Shown: positions 1 to 13,274 of the stretch, in pieces
How the letters are laid out: every line of letters starts with the position of its first letter
Numbering within the stretch: the first letter of the stretch is position 1
Assembly: GCA_948470475.1 (NCBI GenBank)
Contig: OX419346.1
Span: forward strand, 19,286,917 to 19,350,916
From: Galaxea fascicularis
Taxonomy: Eukaryota; Cnidaria; Anthozoa; Scleractinia; Euphylliidae
Reading direction: 5' to 3'
DNA: 64,000 nt
Program-made: the position numbers and the translations under genes
The notes under the pieces: generated by a model
The model's database searches: none
What the model was told of the DNA's origin: nothing
What the model saw: only the letters and a program-made list of their open reading frames with translations

Positions 1-951
1 GCTATTAATAGCTAAATTAAACAACATTGTCTCAAAACAAATTCTACCAGACTGTTAAGTCTTTGACGAGTGATAAAAAAAGCAGGATGCACGTATATTT
101 TTAAGCAAAGTAAAAACTAACAGCACAAATATGAAAAGCGAAAGTAGCAAAAACGAAAAAAGAAAAAAAACTCCATTTTTTTCTAGTATAGCTGCTGCAA
201 AAGAATCGTGTATCCTTTAGGTAAAAACATGGAATTCTCATCTCCTTCATTAGTCGCGCCAGTTTGCCATAAATCAAGAGTTTCTCCACTCAATGGTCAC
301 CTTTATCAACTACACTTGCCTTAGTTTAAAGTCAGTAAGTCCACACATATACATCATTCACATTCATTTCATGACTGGAAACGTTAGATTACGACTTTAG
401 ACTGTCGCCTGTTTGGTTAGGGACAAATGTCGTTGTCGTAAAGAAAACAAAGAGTCGAAAAGAGGGATAAAAGTGAATTATCCCCATCGCAAACTGTCGC
501 GCCTTCTCTGCGAATTTCTGTCGGTGTTTTGGAAGAAGATTGTCGCCTGTTTTCATAGCCAAGTCACTAGTTGCTTCCACCTTGAAATGCCTCACAAAGG
601 ATCCAACATTTCCAATCATCAGAGAAGTAGGAGGGACTAGCTCCTTTTAATTCAAACCGTTCAGTTGCCAGATCAGTGATTAGGATATGGTTTTGTAAAT
701 TAGTATCCATAGAAATTGAGATAAATTACTCTTTGCAAAAAGTGATTTTGATTTTTTTTTCGGTATGACTTCGTTGTACAAACCTATTTTTAGATGGGTT
801 GAGGCGAAATGTTCGAAGTTAATTACAAAAATCAACCTAGTGACACTTTCTTCATTATTTTATGACGTATCGTGACGGATATCTTAAAACATGCTTTCTG
901 TGGTACAAACACCGGCTTACAGACGTGAGACATAGGTCTCTATTTACTTAG
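1..951. other. Upstream intron of gene A (no exon seen)
   Basis: The segment before the first visible exon of gene A has no stretch matching gene B exons 1-6. I see only AT-rich sequence with a few short chance ORFs. It is most simply intron, ending at acceptor TATTTACTTAG. Confidence 0.5.
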
Positions 952-3900
952 GGGGAGAACAGACGAGCAAGCTACTGTACAGATCAATCTTACAGACAGT
1001 GCAGCGATGTTGACGGTCCAATAGGAAATAAGGGACACAATGGAGGAAATGGAGGAAACGCTGGAAAACCAGGTACGGTGGCTTTAACGTAGAATAACCT
1101 ATCAAAAGCTTGCTCCAATCACCAGCCCCGTAGGGAGGGTGTGCGATGGGTGTATCTACACCCCCTTAACGGGCTACGGAGGTCTGCCTCCCTGGTCCAC
1201 CTATCGTAGACCGATGGCTCAAACGAGAATTTAAAAACCAAACTAGCTGGAGTAGATTGAAAATAAAGTTTTAATCAAGTGGTCCATTCGATGAACAGTC
1301 ACTGATAAATCAAAACATTGTAATTTGGACTGAAACACTGCGTAAAAATTCCGTCACTCAAAACTAAAATAAAATCACGAAGGTCAAGGCTTTTTTTTGT
1401 GATGTTGCTCTGAAGAGAGGCACCCCTACCAACTCGCGCCAGAGGCGCCCTAGCGGTCCGCCGATGGCCATAGCGGTCCGACGCACTCCTCCATTCAAAA
1501 CCCTGGCTACGGGCCTCAATCACAGTGTCACAGTATTTTTACTCCTCATACTGAGTGTGCAAAATAATCGGTTTCCGGGCCCCTATGCAGGTCGTTCATC
1601 ACTCGTATACGCAATCTTATAAAAGTTATATAATGACGCATGTATAAATACTAGTTATGCAGTACTCTCGAGATGTATACGTACCATAGAATATGCCATG
1701 AGCCAGTTGAATTTGCTTCGCACATACAGGAGCCTTAAACCGAGTGTGTGTGTTGAGAAAATAGAAAGTGTCAAGTGGAACATTCCAAAATATCACCAGA
1801 TATTCCCCAGTTTTCAGTCGAGTGATGCGTTTAGACCACTCACGTGCGAGCGAAAATATTTGATGGATTCATCTTTCTATAGGAAAGGTTTTAGCCTGGA
1901 TATATTCAGTCACGTGATGCATTTAGACCAATCGCGTGCGGGCGAAAATATTTGATGGATTCATATTTCTATAGGAAAGGGTGGAGATGGAGGCCTTGTA
2001 ACCGTTCGCTACAGAGCAATAAACGGAAATGTCCTACTGAAGACGTGCGGTGGAGTAGGAGCCGAAGCAGCCAATAATGGAGAGGGAGGAAAAGGTAAAA
2101 ATTTGATTTACCATAGTGGTGCTTTCTACTGCATTTTCGTGATTAAACACATGGTTCTGTGTATATTCGAGGTTACGTTTTATGCAAAATCGTTATAATT
2201 CTTTTGGTTGTTTTGTCATTGGAAAACTATTCTTTTGGCAGAACAAACGGCCGTAAGGTGTTCTTCAGATTCTATGTACTCAGGTAACAAATGGATAATG
2301 TACAAAACGTGGTAACAACAAAGTACGGAACGAGCTGCAGGCACATTGCGTGACTGATGAGTTACCATGTTTTGACGTGACGTCCTTCGTGCGTTATCAG
2401 AGTACAAATGCAATGACAAATGAAATTCGCGTCTATACTTTTAAATACATTGGACCCCGTAAACCTCGTGTTTTGATTGGTTTGCGATTAGAGAAAAGTT
2501 TGAGAATAGATGATGAACTATTTGTCTCAAGCTCATGAGGTACAACTCAACTACTATAGATTGGGTGTCTGTTTCGGCCCCATAGGTGGAAAAGGCAGCA
2601 AAGGCGGAAGCGGAAGAGAATGTGGGCGAAGAAGTAGTGGCGGGCGGGTATGGCCGAGGGATTGGTGTGAAGACGAGGGGGCGCTTGAAAGCCGCCGAGG
2701 AGATAATGGCCCAGATGGCGATAACGGAAAAAAAGGAACAAGTTAGACAAATTTTTAACCATCTGATTGTTGTTTTACTTACAGTGTGCTTCTCGTTTAA
2801 TAGTCCTTTTCACGGTTCAAGACGCCATTCTCGCGGGTAGGCTAAGCGTAAGGAATCTACAGTGTTTGTGTGAGGATCTGATGCCAAGTAGTCGCCGTAA
2901 AATGTTAGCTTTGAAAAATCTATGAACTGCGCACTGAAGTTACAGGGTAGAGGATTGTACTTGCCAATTTTTATGGACACACTTTCACTAGTAGCGTTTT
3001 TAATTTTCCATACATTGGTCTCTAATTCTTTCCCTTGCGCTAAAAAAATTCGCGGGAAAAAATTACAGGAAGAGAACGGATAAATCCCGTTACATTTTTG
3101 GCTAGGGACTAATTTAGTTTGTTCCTGTTTAGCCTCCCCTGACAGGGGAAAAAATGGAAAAGCCGAGAATTCCTTCATAAAACACGGACAGTTAGAAGCA
3201 GCTAATAAAAAAGACTTCCCAGTGGAACTTGTCAAAATCATGAGAAGAAGAGCTGAAGACTTGCTAATAAGCGATATCTCAGATCAGACTGGCAAAGACA
3301 CTTTAAGGTTCATACTAAGCTTGGCCAAGGAAAGGAGCGACCTGGAAGAGTTCAAGAGAGGTCAAGTGTTTGAAATAAACATTAATATAGCCGTTTTCAC
3401 GATCACTACCAACACCACCATCATGACCATCATCGTCATCATCATCATCATTCTAAACGTTGTGGCCATCATCATCATCATCATTATCATCATCATCATT
3501 ATCATCATCATCATCATCTTCACCAAGATGAAGAGATCTAGAAAGGTCCGGTTTTAAAATAAACGTTAATACAGGGTCATTCAGTTTCACATCGCATCAA
3601 TACTATTACAGTAACCACCACCAACTATCGTCATCGTTATCGTCATGGATAACGTTATTATTATTTTGACTTCCCATATTCTCCCTTTGAAGAGTAGAGC
3701 TTTGTGCGCGGTGCCTCTGTGGTTTTAATGAAGGTTATAGAAAGATGATCTTTGATTTAAACGTGCTTCTTAATATATCACAATGATGCTGCCTTTTATT
3801 TGTGATAGACTGCCCACCAACACAGTTAAAGTGAATAAGATAGGAAACTCCAATGAAAACTGCTTATCAAATATAAAGAGATCTAACACTTCTTGCTGTG

Positions 3901-6900
3901 CATTTCAGATGCCCAACGGAAACTTGGTTTCCTGGGACAGGAGGGGTATGACATTTTTGGAAGGAACGAATTCTTTGCTCCTCGCGTAAGGTGGAGCGTT
4001 CTTGAAGATAGGGTTCGAAAAGTTAAAGAGGGAGCTAAAGATTACGAGGACGCTTTCAACAAAGTGATGGCAATGGACAACATCGACAGCAAATTCAAAG
4101 ACGTAAGTTTGAGATCGCCGTGCGGTTTGTCTCATCATTAATTGTTAAGGTCCGTGTAAACCCTTGCAGCTTTTGACGCAATGTTGTTCAAAGTTGGTAA
4201 GCAGTGCTGGAGGAAGATCATTGTACAAACTGATCCAACAAGTACCAACAATGTTTGAAATGCTGTTGTAATGCAATGGATTCTGGAACAAAAGCTAACC
4301 ACAAACCTGCTTTAGCCACTCCTTGTCCGCCCTTTTTAATCCGTGTCCCAAATTCAGTTTGGCGTATTCGTTTGGCAAATGCACTATTGCTAAGCTACGC
4401 TTCAACATACTTTCAAACATCCAACAACTGCCAACAACATTCAGCAACATCTAACAGGGGGTTGAAATGCAGCTGTTGAAACTATTGTTCTTTGTAGATG
4501 GCAAGGACAATGTCACAAATTGAATCGCAACCCATTGAAGCACAGATAAAGCAACTTACGGAGGCCAAAAGGATAGCTCAAGGACAAAAAAGGATGAACG
4601 TGAAGGTAACAATGCGTCAATTTAGGCTTTTAAAGGATGCTCTTATTATTGGATTACGTCATCAAATCTCCAATCACAATTTGCTTCCAGTATTCTGGAA
4701 CTATGAAAACTCTACAAAAACTAAAGTGCCCAGATATTTATAGAACTGGGACCAACTACTCAAAGCAACATGTCATGTCAAGTTAATATAGAATATACTT
4801 TTTAGCTTTAAAAATGTTACTGACTACAGCCCTTGAAGTGTTCGCCTAACACAAGTCTTGTGTAACAAAATGGCTTCATTTTGGTGTTCACTCACCGCTC
4901 GGTAGATATGTCCGCTGATTACAGACACATTTTACACCAAATTTGGGTAGAAAGCTAGGGACCCAGGCTGATGCTCGCTTAAGAAGGTTGTATTATATTC
5001 TTTTTGACGTGAAGTATTGTCGAATCTTCGTCGATTTGTACTTAGAATAAGGTACGTTCTTTCCAGGCAATCAAGACACTGGAGGAACAAATGACCAGTC
5101 TTCTACTCGACATCATGAATTTATTACCAGATGCGTATGGGAAAGCGAAGTTCCACAGGAATGACCTGATAACAGTTCTCCAAGGGTTGACAGGATTTGC
5201 TAAATCAATAGCATCCAAAAATCCTTTGGACACTATTGATGCAGTTCTGGGTACTGTAGCCGGCCTTTCAGGTAAAATCTGCCTGAAGTCTCTACCAGAG
5301 TATATTGCCAGTGCCGAGAAATGGCTCACGTTTGGAAAGAACTACACTGCATTAGAGAATCCCAGTGATTTGGACTTTGATCAAATTGATGTTTCTGCGG
5401 TTCCTGAGATGATGAAGGTAGGAGAGTTTATAAAAGGAGTCTTGCAAAGACCGATGCCTTTGGCTTATAGGCGATTTTGAAAGCCATGTTTTGCAAAGTC
5501 CTCGTTTTGAAACTCTTTTCTAAAAACATCATTTTACCATCGAAATATTTACATTTTCACACCATTATTAAACATGTTTTTTCATTAGTTTCGATCACTT
5601 TTGATTTTTTGAGTTAAGACGAAAATGATTGATCCAAGATGGTGGATGTACGATGGCGGCCCTGAGGAATGCATGACGTAATTCACAAGTGATATGACGT
5701 CATAAATTCAACTTGATACATAAGCTGCATGAAACAAAAACCGCCTTTGCTGTTTTTTCTTTACCTACGAAGGTAAACTTAGAGATGAACAAGGAAAATT
5801 TCGCCGCCGAATTAGTCTGTCTTTTTGAAGTTGCCTCCTTACAACCAGACGTTGCACTGTTGAAAGCCAGAATAGAGTCATTCTTTATAGCTGGATCTGC
5901 TCGCGTTGACCTCATAGCAAACGTTATGGATCTGGACAATGACATGGGAGGATACAACTTCGATATTCCAGTTCTAAATGAAACCAAGAAGGCCATTATC
6001 GATCTTGGTAAATCACCAGGTATGAAAGAAGTTTACCTTGATTATTAAAGGAGATTTTTTACCGAACTTTTACAACTCTGAAAGCTGAAAGATATATTAT
6101 TAAAAGTAATTGAACTGAATGGAGTACAATTCAGGGAGTAATCGGGCAAGTAATTTTTAAAATCGGACGAGATTTGAGAACCTTCTTTGAGTGCAAAGGT
6201 CAGTGGTATGTTCCAAGTCTTACAAACAATAGGAAAGCAGTATGTAGAAAGCCATTAAAGCGCGCGTAATTGACGCGCGAATGGTTTATGTGTTCAATTA
6301 CAGGTATCCGATTTTAAAGTTGTAATTAGATACCTGAAATTGGACACCCACGTGATCGTGCGCTAATTACGCGACAAATAGGAGCGCGCAGAACCAATCA
6401 GAATCGAGAATTGTGTTATAGATACGATTATAAGCATTTTTTGACTACGAAACGCGGGAATTAAAAAGGATTGCAACTTGAAAATATTGGGTCAAATACT
6501 CTTCATCTTGTTAGCGTCGTGAAAAATGAATATTTACACATTGTGGTTTGCTTCACATTTGAGTTTTGCTAATGAAGAAAGGCACTTCAGAGTGGAAGTT
6601 TTAATTTGATCCCCCAAAGGTAAAAGCATTATTGACCAGCCCCTAAAAAAGACAAAGGTGCTACATGAAAGGCTGTGTATTGCATTTTACCACGCGAAAG
6701 CTTAATTAATATTAGAGGGAAATTCTTTAAGTAAAGAAAATCCCAAGGGCTGTTAAAAAGAATAAGCGAGAAGCGTGACTCTTCAACCGAAAACAAAGAG
6801 TGAAACGTTTAAGGGGCGATGCCGTAATGAGCTAAGATTACCACCAAGAAAATATTTTTAATGGCACTGTTATTTTCTTAAATCAACGGAATTGTTTTGT

Positions 6901-9900
6901 TGTGCCTGTTACCCGATTGAAATTGTACCGTAGACATATCCTTACAACATTTCATAACGCGGAGTTTAAGAGACGAGGACGGCAAAGGAAACAAGAACGT
7001 CATTTAAAAATATAACTTCTCGTTTTTGTAACTCTTCCGCAATCATTCCAATTTGTTTAATTTGGAAAATGCCAGCGAACTCTCCAGGAACCAAGTGAGT
7101 ACAAACGACGTCAAAGTAAGGAAAAAGAAAGAAGATTTTGCCGTCATACGTTCACGTTCTGCTCATTTCACGTTGTTGTTTTGCAGAGGACGGTAAAGAA
7201 ATGTACTAAAATGTAAAACGCACGTGCAGAGTGATTGTTTTTGCTCATTAGCCCAATGTTTTGTGGCGTTATCGTTGCCGTCGCCGTCCTCGGTTCTTAA
7301 TCTCCCTAACATCACATCTCTTCGCGCTTTTCTTTCCTACTTAAGCTGACTCCATAAGCACCAATCTCAAGCAAACCTTTACCGAGAATCTTCTCACCAC
7401 CTACCAAGAACTGGAACGCGCTTTCATAAAGAAAATCTACGATTTCTACAAGGCCATCGAGTTCCGCACACTTTGGGACGCGAACAATCCATTGGCCGGG
7501 TTACGACGAGGCGCTAGTGAGAGTGCGCAGGGCACCTTGATTCTGAATGGTGTGACCCAACTTACAAAGGTTTACACGAAAGTTAACAACTTGAAAGACG
7601 ACGCCGTGAATTGTTTCAGCAGGCACAATTTCAAAACTGACTCTCAAAAATGGACCTTTGATAAGACCAAAGACAAAACGGTGGGTTGTTTTATTTTTGT
7701 TTTGTTTCATTTTGATTATAGTGTTTTTCTTAAGCTTTCGGACTATGTTTTTTAAAGGTGCTTTACACATGGCATGAGACGTTACTCTGGTAATCGAATT
7801 TTGATGGCATGTCACACGATGTGTCGGCGTTTTTCAAAAAAACAAAAATTCACAGTTTCTGGATCGGAATTTCCTGGTTTTTTGTTGTTGTTTTTCGTAG
7901 CTATCCTTAGTTTGTCTGTATTAATCGATCTTTCACATATCTCTTCATATTTGCTTTCTACGTGTTTTTGCAGTTCCAATAAGTGTTGAATCTTTGCCTA
8001 AATTATGGTCCCTCGTTCTTATTTCAGATGTTTGAAGAACTTGCTTCAGGGAGGAAAACAAATTTCAGCATCGACATTGACAACAGCTGTGAAACGTGTT
8101 ACAACGTTCGTCTGTTGAAGGTTAACAGCGCACTTCCACCTTTCTGTTTGATTTACAGCCTCACTATTTGGCAGAAAAAGTTGACCCGTGCACTGAATTG
8201 GTCCTACTCAAGATACCTTCCATGTTGGTTCTTGTGTGGTCATGTAAATTAGTCTTGTCGTGTACCGAGGGGCGAGAAAAGGACTACAAATAATCTCCTT
8301 TAATTTAGCTTGATTGCCAGGCCCAGAGGACAAAATTAAAACAGAAAAGAAATTAAATTTATGTTAATCATCCTTCACATTCCTTGCAATTCATTTCTAT
8401 TGTTTTTGTTCTCTGGGCCTCGTTTTCAAGCTCAATATTGGCTATCCCACAATCCCTTTCTGACCAGACCAGATCTATTCCCCTGGGAATATGGACTGGT
8501 GATTGTCTCTTTTATTATCCGAGATTATTTTAAAAAGCAAATAAAACATTCCACCATTTTTCACAACCACATCAAACCACGACTTTAGCAAAACAATGAT
8601 CTGCGATCTGCTATGTACGTCCATAGAATATAATGCGATAACTATAATTGGGAAGTTTTACAACGTGCGAGAATGATATGGTATACCGTTTACGAGATCT
8701 TCGTTTATGTAGTCTCCTTTTCTTGTTTAAATCCCAGATATACATCGAGCTTTTCGGCACCGAGAAACAGCCCGACAATGTTCCCTCTAAGGTCCACCTT
8801 TATGTCCGCCATCGCAACAGTTCTTACTTCCGTGCTGGCGACAAGAAAATCAGGAGATACGTTCAACGTCTTGAGCCCAGGTCGCTGGCATTTGACCGAT
8901 ACACAATCACGGACACGAAAAAGTGCGAGGAGAAGAAACAAAATGGAGAGGATGCCGGTAAGTGTTTCTTTGCTCTGTCATGCCGTCAATGAGTACTCTT
9001 TTTATGTTATCTTCAGGCTGGAATGGGAGATGGGAGGGGGGGGGGGGGTGACCAAGCTTTAATTCTCGTTTGAGCCATCGGTCCATAACAAGTGGACACG
9101 GGATGCGGACCTCAGGAGCCCCTTGGGACGGCGGGGTTTGGGTTGGGGGGCTCACTCTGCAGGAGGTGCGGACAAACGAGTCAAAGAAATTAAAGAACAG
9201 AAAAAAAAAAAAAAAACAAGAAAAAAAAACAATTTATAAACCAAATTCCATTTGTCAGTTCGGGCTTACTCTGAAAACACACGGAGGACGTCAAAACGTT
9301 GTAAGAAGATCAGTCACGCAACACGCCTCCGGCTGATAGCGCACTTCTTTCTTCTTACCTCGTTATGACGTCATAGGTGCGTTATCAGATTACGCACGAA
9401 CTGACAAATGGAATCTATTTGTTTAATGAAAGTTTTGCAATCGTATATCTCGATATTTACCACAAAAACAAGAATTCGACAATGGGATAGCACTTCCTTC
9501 GCCTTCACTCCCTCACAAACAATTTTGTTTTTCTTATCTAGGGACTTACTGCCTCGATAAACAAGATAGTCGCTGGGAGCCCATGTGCACCGACCCACTG
9601 TCAGTTGGGAAAGACATTTTGCTGGGCGCAGACGAGTGTGTTAGTCCGTTTGGGATTTACGAGCTACAGATACCTGTGGACAAGGACCTGGAGTGTGGAA
9701 GCAGTATAATCACTGCATCAAACTGCAAAGATTTGGACGTGAGTTTAGTGGATTAAGAAATAACTAAAAGCGAGATTTTATTTCTACCAGCAGTGAGTTG
9801 AAAGCAGAAATCGTTTGAAACTCTCTCACTGTCTAGACTTGTTATGACTCGTTGTGAAAATTACGGAGCATGTTTTAAAACTCGTAACCGTGAGTATATG

Positions 9901-10421
9901 GCAATCGTCTTTCAAAATAAAGCTTATTTTCCCCTGAAAAATGCGTTTTTACCCTCAAGTTTTGTTTTGGATTCCATTGGCCTTTGCTGTAATCTGCTCA
10001 TAGAGTTACAAAAAGCGCGAAATTACTATAATTGCATTAGAAAGTTCCGTCCTAACCACACCCCGCTAGCGGAATACTCCGGGTGCGGCGTACAACACGA
10101 GATCTGGGTGATAGTCATAGAGCTAGGCAATCAGGAGATTCGCACATAATACGTAGAGTGACAATGAGATTTGCAGTGAAAGCATGCGAAGACGTTCATG
10201 CAGAAATGCGTTGATCGTATTTGAGTTGAAAACGATCATTGGTTAGAAATTTCATGTGTCATAACCATCTTTTCTTTCAGCTCTCAAAGTTCACAAAGAT
10301 GAACGTGTGGACCTATTTTTACTACTGGGTTGGTCGATATCCTTTGGGACCTGATGACGCCATGTGCTCCAAACGAAGGAGTAGGTTTAAGTATAATCAA
10401 ACAACTCCTATCACACCATGA
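952..10421 (+). CDS. Gene A: large secreted Gly-rich/helical protein of unknown family, 5'-partial (13 exons)
   Basis: I do not recognise this protein. Exons: 952-1072, 1975-2094, 2586-2741, 3133-3360, 3909-4102, 4498-4605, 5067-5417, 5773-6019, 7346-7680, 8028-8120, 8738-8957, 9542-9738, 10281-10421 (stop TGA). All joins keep frame with GT/AG sites, giving 836 codons plus stop. The first visible exon starts in phase 0 and matches exon 7 of the complete copy downstream (gene B), so signal peptide, Pro-rich and first collagen-like exons should lie left of the window. Visible order: Gly-rich stretches (exons 1-3, with motifs such as GGNGGNAG), a charged helical region, an exon with a hydrophobic segment (5067-5417), two more helical exons (5773-7680), then a C-terminus with CETC and several Trp/Cys. 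By eye it is about two-thirds identical to gene B. No internal stops or frameshifts are present, so it looks functional. The function is unknown; extracellular location is inferred from gene B. Confidence 0.85.
1173..1236 (+). repeat. Dispersed repeat, inverted copy of 9051-9118
   Basis: The segment around ACCGATGGCTCAAACGAGAA in a gene A intron reappears in reverse orientation in another gene A intron, with related flanks (GAGGTCTGC / GAGGTCCGC). It is an old interspersed element of unknown class. Confidence 0.5.
1813..1980 (+). repeat. Direct repeat spanning a splice acceptor of gene A
   Basis: About 76 bases (1813-1888) recur with few changes at 1905-1980, offset 92. Both end in TTTCTATAGGAAAGG, and the second is the acceptor used for the exon starting at 1975. 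Confidence 0.8.
3418..3525 (+). repeat. (ATC)n microsatellite
   Basis: An imperfect CAT/ATC trinucleotide run lies just inside the gene A intron after the exon ending at 3360. The equivalent gene B intron also has a CAC/CAT run (24780-24900). Confidence 0.8.
6966..7302 (+). repeat. MITE-like family I, copy 1
   Basis: It contains the words TTGTAACTCTT, GTTGTTTTGCAGAGGACGG and AATGTAAAACGCACG. Related copies are at 35921-36217 and, reversed, 40555-40895. Ends carry imperfect inverted ACGG-type repeats. Confidence 0.65.
9051..9118 (-). repeat. Dispersed repeat, inverted copy of 1173-1236
   Basis: It contains TTCTCGTTTGAGCCATCGGT, the reverse complement of the copy near 1.2 kb, next to a poly-G run. 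Confidence 0.5.
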
Positions 10422-10623
10422 GACCCTGTCAGACCGGATAATCAGGAAGACGAAAATCGATTACTTATATAATTTTATTTACTTTATTTGATTTCCTTGA
10501 TTAAACACCGTAAGCATAAAACAGCAAACTTGCCGAAATTATTTTTTTCGAAACTCAGTGACAAGCAGAACTTTTTTACTCAAAGAAACCTATGTCGAAA
10601 ATTAAAACGTCTTTTGTTTAAAA

Positions 10624-10966
10624 ATAAAATAACTTTGTTATGTCTAAGACAAAGGTTATGGTCTTCAATTATTTGAGAAGATTCTTAACTATGCGAAATG
10701 CATGAAGCTCAAACGGGTGCTTCACAAAACTGTTTTGGGTTAATTTAACCATAATTTCAACAGCTACTTGCCGAACTAACAGTGATTACCACCACGGTTC
10801 ATCGTGCCTCTGTCAGATTTTAAAGACCACAATTTGTACTATTGCAGTCAGTAATGAAAGCGTTAGCTTCACATCACACACAACATCTACTTGTATGAAA
10901 TAAATAATTTAGGCGATAGTTCCATGTTAGGCGGTTATGTAATCACATATCATGAGAAAAAATAAA
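10624..10966 (+). promoter_or_regulatory. Candidate polyadenylation signals of gene A
   Basis: AATAAA occurs at 10624-10629 and again at 10961-10966, about 200 and 540 bases after the stop codon. Either could serve. No downstream GU-rich element was tested. Confidence 0.4.
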
Positions 10967-12374
10967 AGGTACTTCAGCATTATCAGAGTTGATTATTTTC
11001 GTACTTTGTCCAACGTTGCTGTACCGCCCTTGGCCACAAAAGTCGAGTCAACTGTATTTCAGCGAGCTCGACGGCGGTGATATTAGTACAAGTGTGTAGA
11101 GAACAAAACCATAAATCCTACATAAGCTGGATTTCCACTGTCGAGAACATATAGTTCCAATTGATGTACTTGGAACTTGTATGATAAGGGAAATTAAGAT
11201 ATGAGTACCAGTGACATCACATAGTACTGATATTGAAGACGCAATATTGCTTTTACAAGTGACCATCTATAAAACACGCAAACTAAACTGAAAAGTTGTA
11301 CTCGTATTTAACCTCCTACTCCAATCTACAACGCTCCCTAAATTGCAAAACATGAAAGCTCCCTGTTTTGAACAAGAACAACGAAGAAACAACTAATTGA
11401 TTACTTCGACAAATCCAGACTTGGTGTAGATTCTAGTTAGTTCTGACCACACCTTTGTTGACAAAGATTAAACAAAGTAGAGGAAATTTAGCCGCAAAGT
11501 ACTCACTCTTAACAAGACATTAGAGAATGAAAAGGATACAGCCTTATCTTTTACACTCCGGTGAACATATTCAAATGAGTTTTTGACGTTATATATGTCG
11601 TATGAAGTAAAAATGGAATTTCATTTTCTCTCATGGAGATTGTACCGTGCAATGTATTTTTTATGTTGCGAAACTTTCAAAAGCTGTTTTCAGTTTTTTT
11701 TTTAATGAAGAGCAAACATTCCACACACACCTTCCTCCCAAAACTAAGGGGGCTGTGTCAAGGTAATTTTTATGCCTTGTAGGAAAAATTAAAACGAACT
11801 ACCCTAAAGTACAAGCAATGAAAATGTAATTAAAAGCTTGTGGGATGTGGCTTGGAGTGACAAGAATATCTAGGTAAACTGAAAACCACTCATTGGACGC
11901 TATGGCCAAGTGGTAGCGGGCATTACCCCTTAAATCTACCAAATAAAGTGTAAGCCTGAGCATTAGCAGCAATGGACAGCTGTTTCGGCCTTATTAGATC
12001 TCATCAGCATGGCATAGTTAATACTCAGGCTCAAGTACCCACATGAACAAGCGACGCAAAAATAAAACAATATAAAATATAACAAGCGACGCAAATGTAA
12101 AGCTTTCACCTCACTTACACACATTAATTTGTGAGGTATTCTTGTCCCTCTAATCCACTTCCAACAAGCTTCACATTTCCATTACCCTAAAGAACCATTG
12201 CACATAGCCAAAATGCTCCTACGACAATAAATGCTATTTTCTCATAAGAGAAGCAAACCATGGTCTGTATTTGGTTATTTTTTCCACGACATAAGAGATG
12301 AACTTGAAAACATTAGCCCATTTTTGTCAAGTTGCAATCGATTTAAGTCCTTGCTATCGCCTACGTCAAAAGGT

Positions 12375-12628
12375 CCTGGCAAACGAGGACACAATATTTC
12401 GGACACATTGTTGCTCATCATCTTGGGCGCGCAAATGCGCGGGACACAAAATGAATGTTTCGTTTCCATACTGTGCAAACTGGGAAAAATTTGTTGCGGG
12501 CACAAAATATTTCTGAACAAAATCAGAAACATTTTTTGTGTCCCCAACAAATGTTGCGCGCTGGCAAACGGGGAAACATTTGTGTCGGCAACAGTGTGTC
12601 CGCATCAACGTGTCCTCGTTTGGCAGGG
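12375..12628. repeat. MITE-like inverted-repeat element
   Basis: The ends CCTGGCAAACGAGGACAC and GTGTCCTCGTTTGGCAGG are inverted copies about 250 bp apart. The interior is rich in TGTTGC/GGACAC words. Confidence 0.8.
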
Positions 12629-13237
12629 CTTAAAGAGGCTTATTGACAGTTATGTAAATTGCTTAAAATAATATTAAACAATAACGAAACAATATTTTTG
12701 TGTTTAGCTTTGCTTCCCGAATATCTTTAGCATTGAAAAGAAATATTGACAAATTGCGACTTACCTCCCATAAGAAACTTTCAACATCCAATAACAATGA
12801 AATTCAGAGCGTTTAGCAAAGAATGGGATGGCATTTTGTTTTCTCAGGAATTAGACTTGACTACAACAACAACAAAACAGAACAAAGCAAAAAAGGAAGG
12901 AAATGCGATCTTGGAGTTTGTTCAAAACTACATAAAACAATATACGCCTGGAAAACAATTATTTCTCACTCAAGAACAAAAGCCAATTAAGTTTTATTTT
13001 CAGAGCTTAACGTCAAATCCTCTCAGAAATAATTAGACTTCTACAATTTTGAAATTTCACTAAACGTGGCCCTGAACCCTATAACCCCAAAGTGATCAAT
13101 GCTTAACTTCTCCTTACTTAAAGTAACACTGCTCAATCAAACATAAAGGTTGTGAGAAAATAGGAAGTGATCAACAGGTAACAAACTTTTTGATTGCTTA
13201 ACAAATTCCTCTTATCATTACCATAGAAAATGTATAG

Positions 13238-13238
<1 letters not shown>

Positions 13239-13274
<36 letters not shown>
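13239..13274 (+). repeat. (CAA)n microsatellite
   Basis: This is a perfect CAA/ACA run of about 12 units in the spacer between genes A and B. Confidence 0.9.

Larger units (their letters stand above)
952..2741 (+). other. Gly-rich cassette of gene A (three exons visible)
   Basis: Exons 952-1072, 1975-2094 and 2586-2741 match gene B exons 7-9 in length (121, 120, 156 nt) and phase. They keep the motifs SDVDG, GGNGGNAG, the segment VRYRAINGN, and a final GDNGPDGDNGKKG. Both copies end this block with the unusual donor A/GTTAGA. Confidence 0.8.

Noticed and set aside
12231..12671. 146-codon ORF in the A/B spacer
   Set aside because: Most of it overlaps the inverted-repeat element at 12375-12628, and several frames on both strands are open there.
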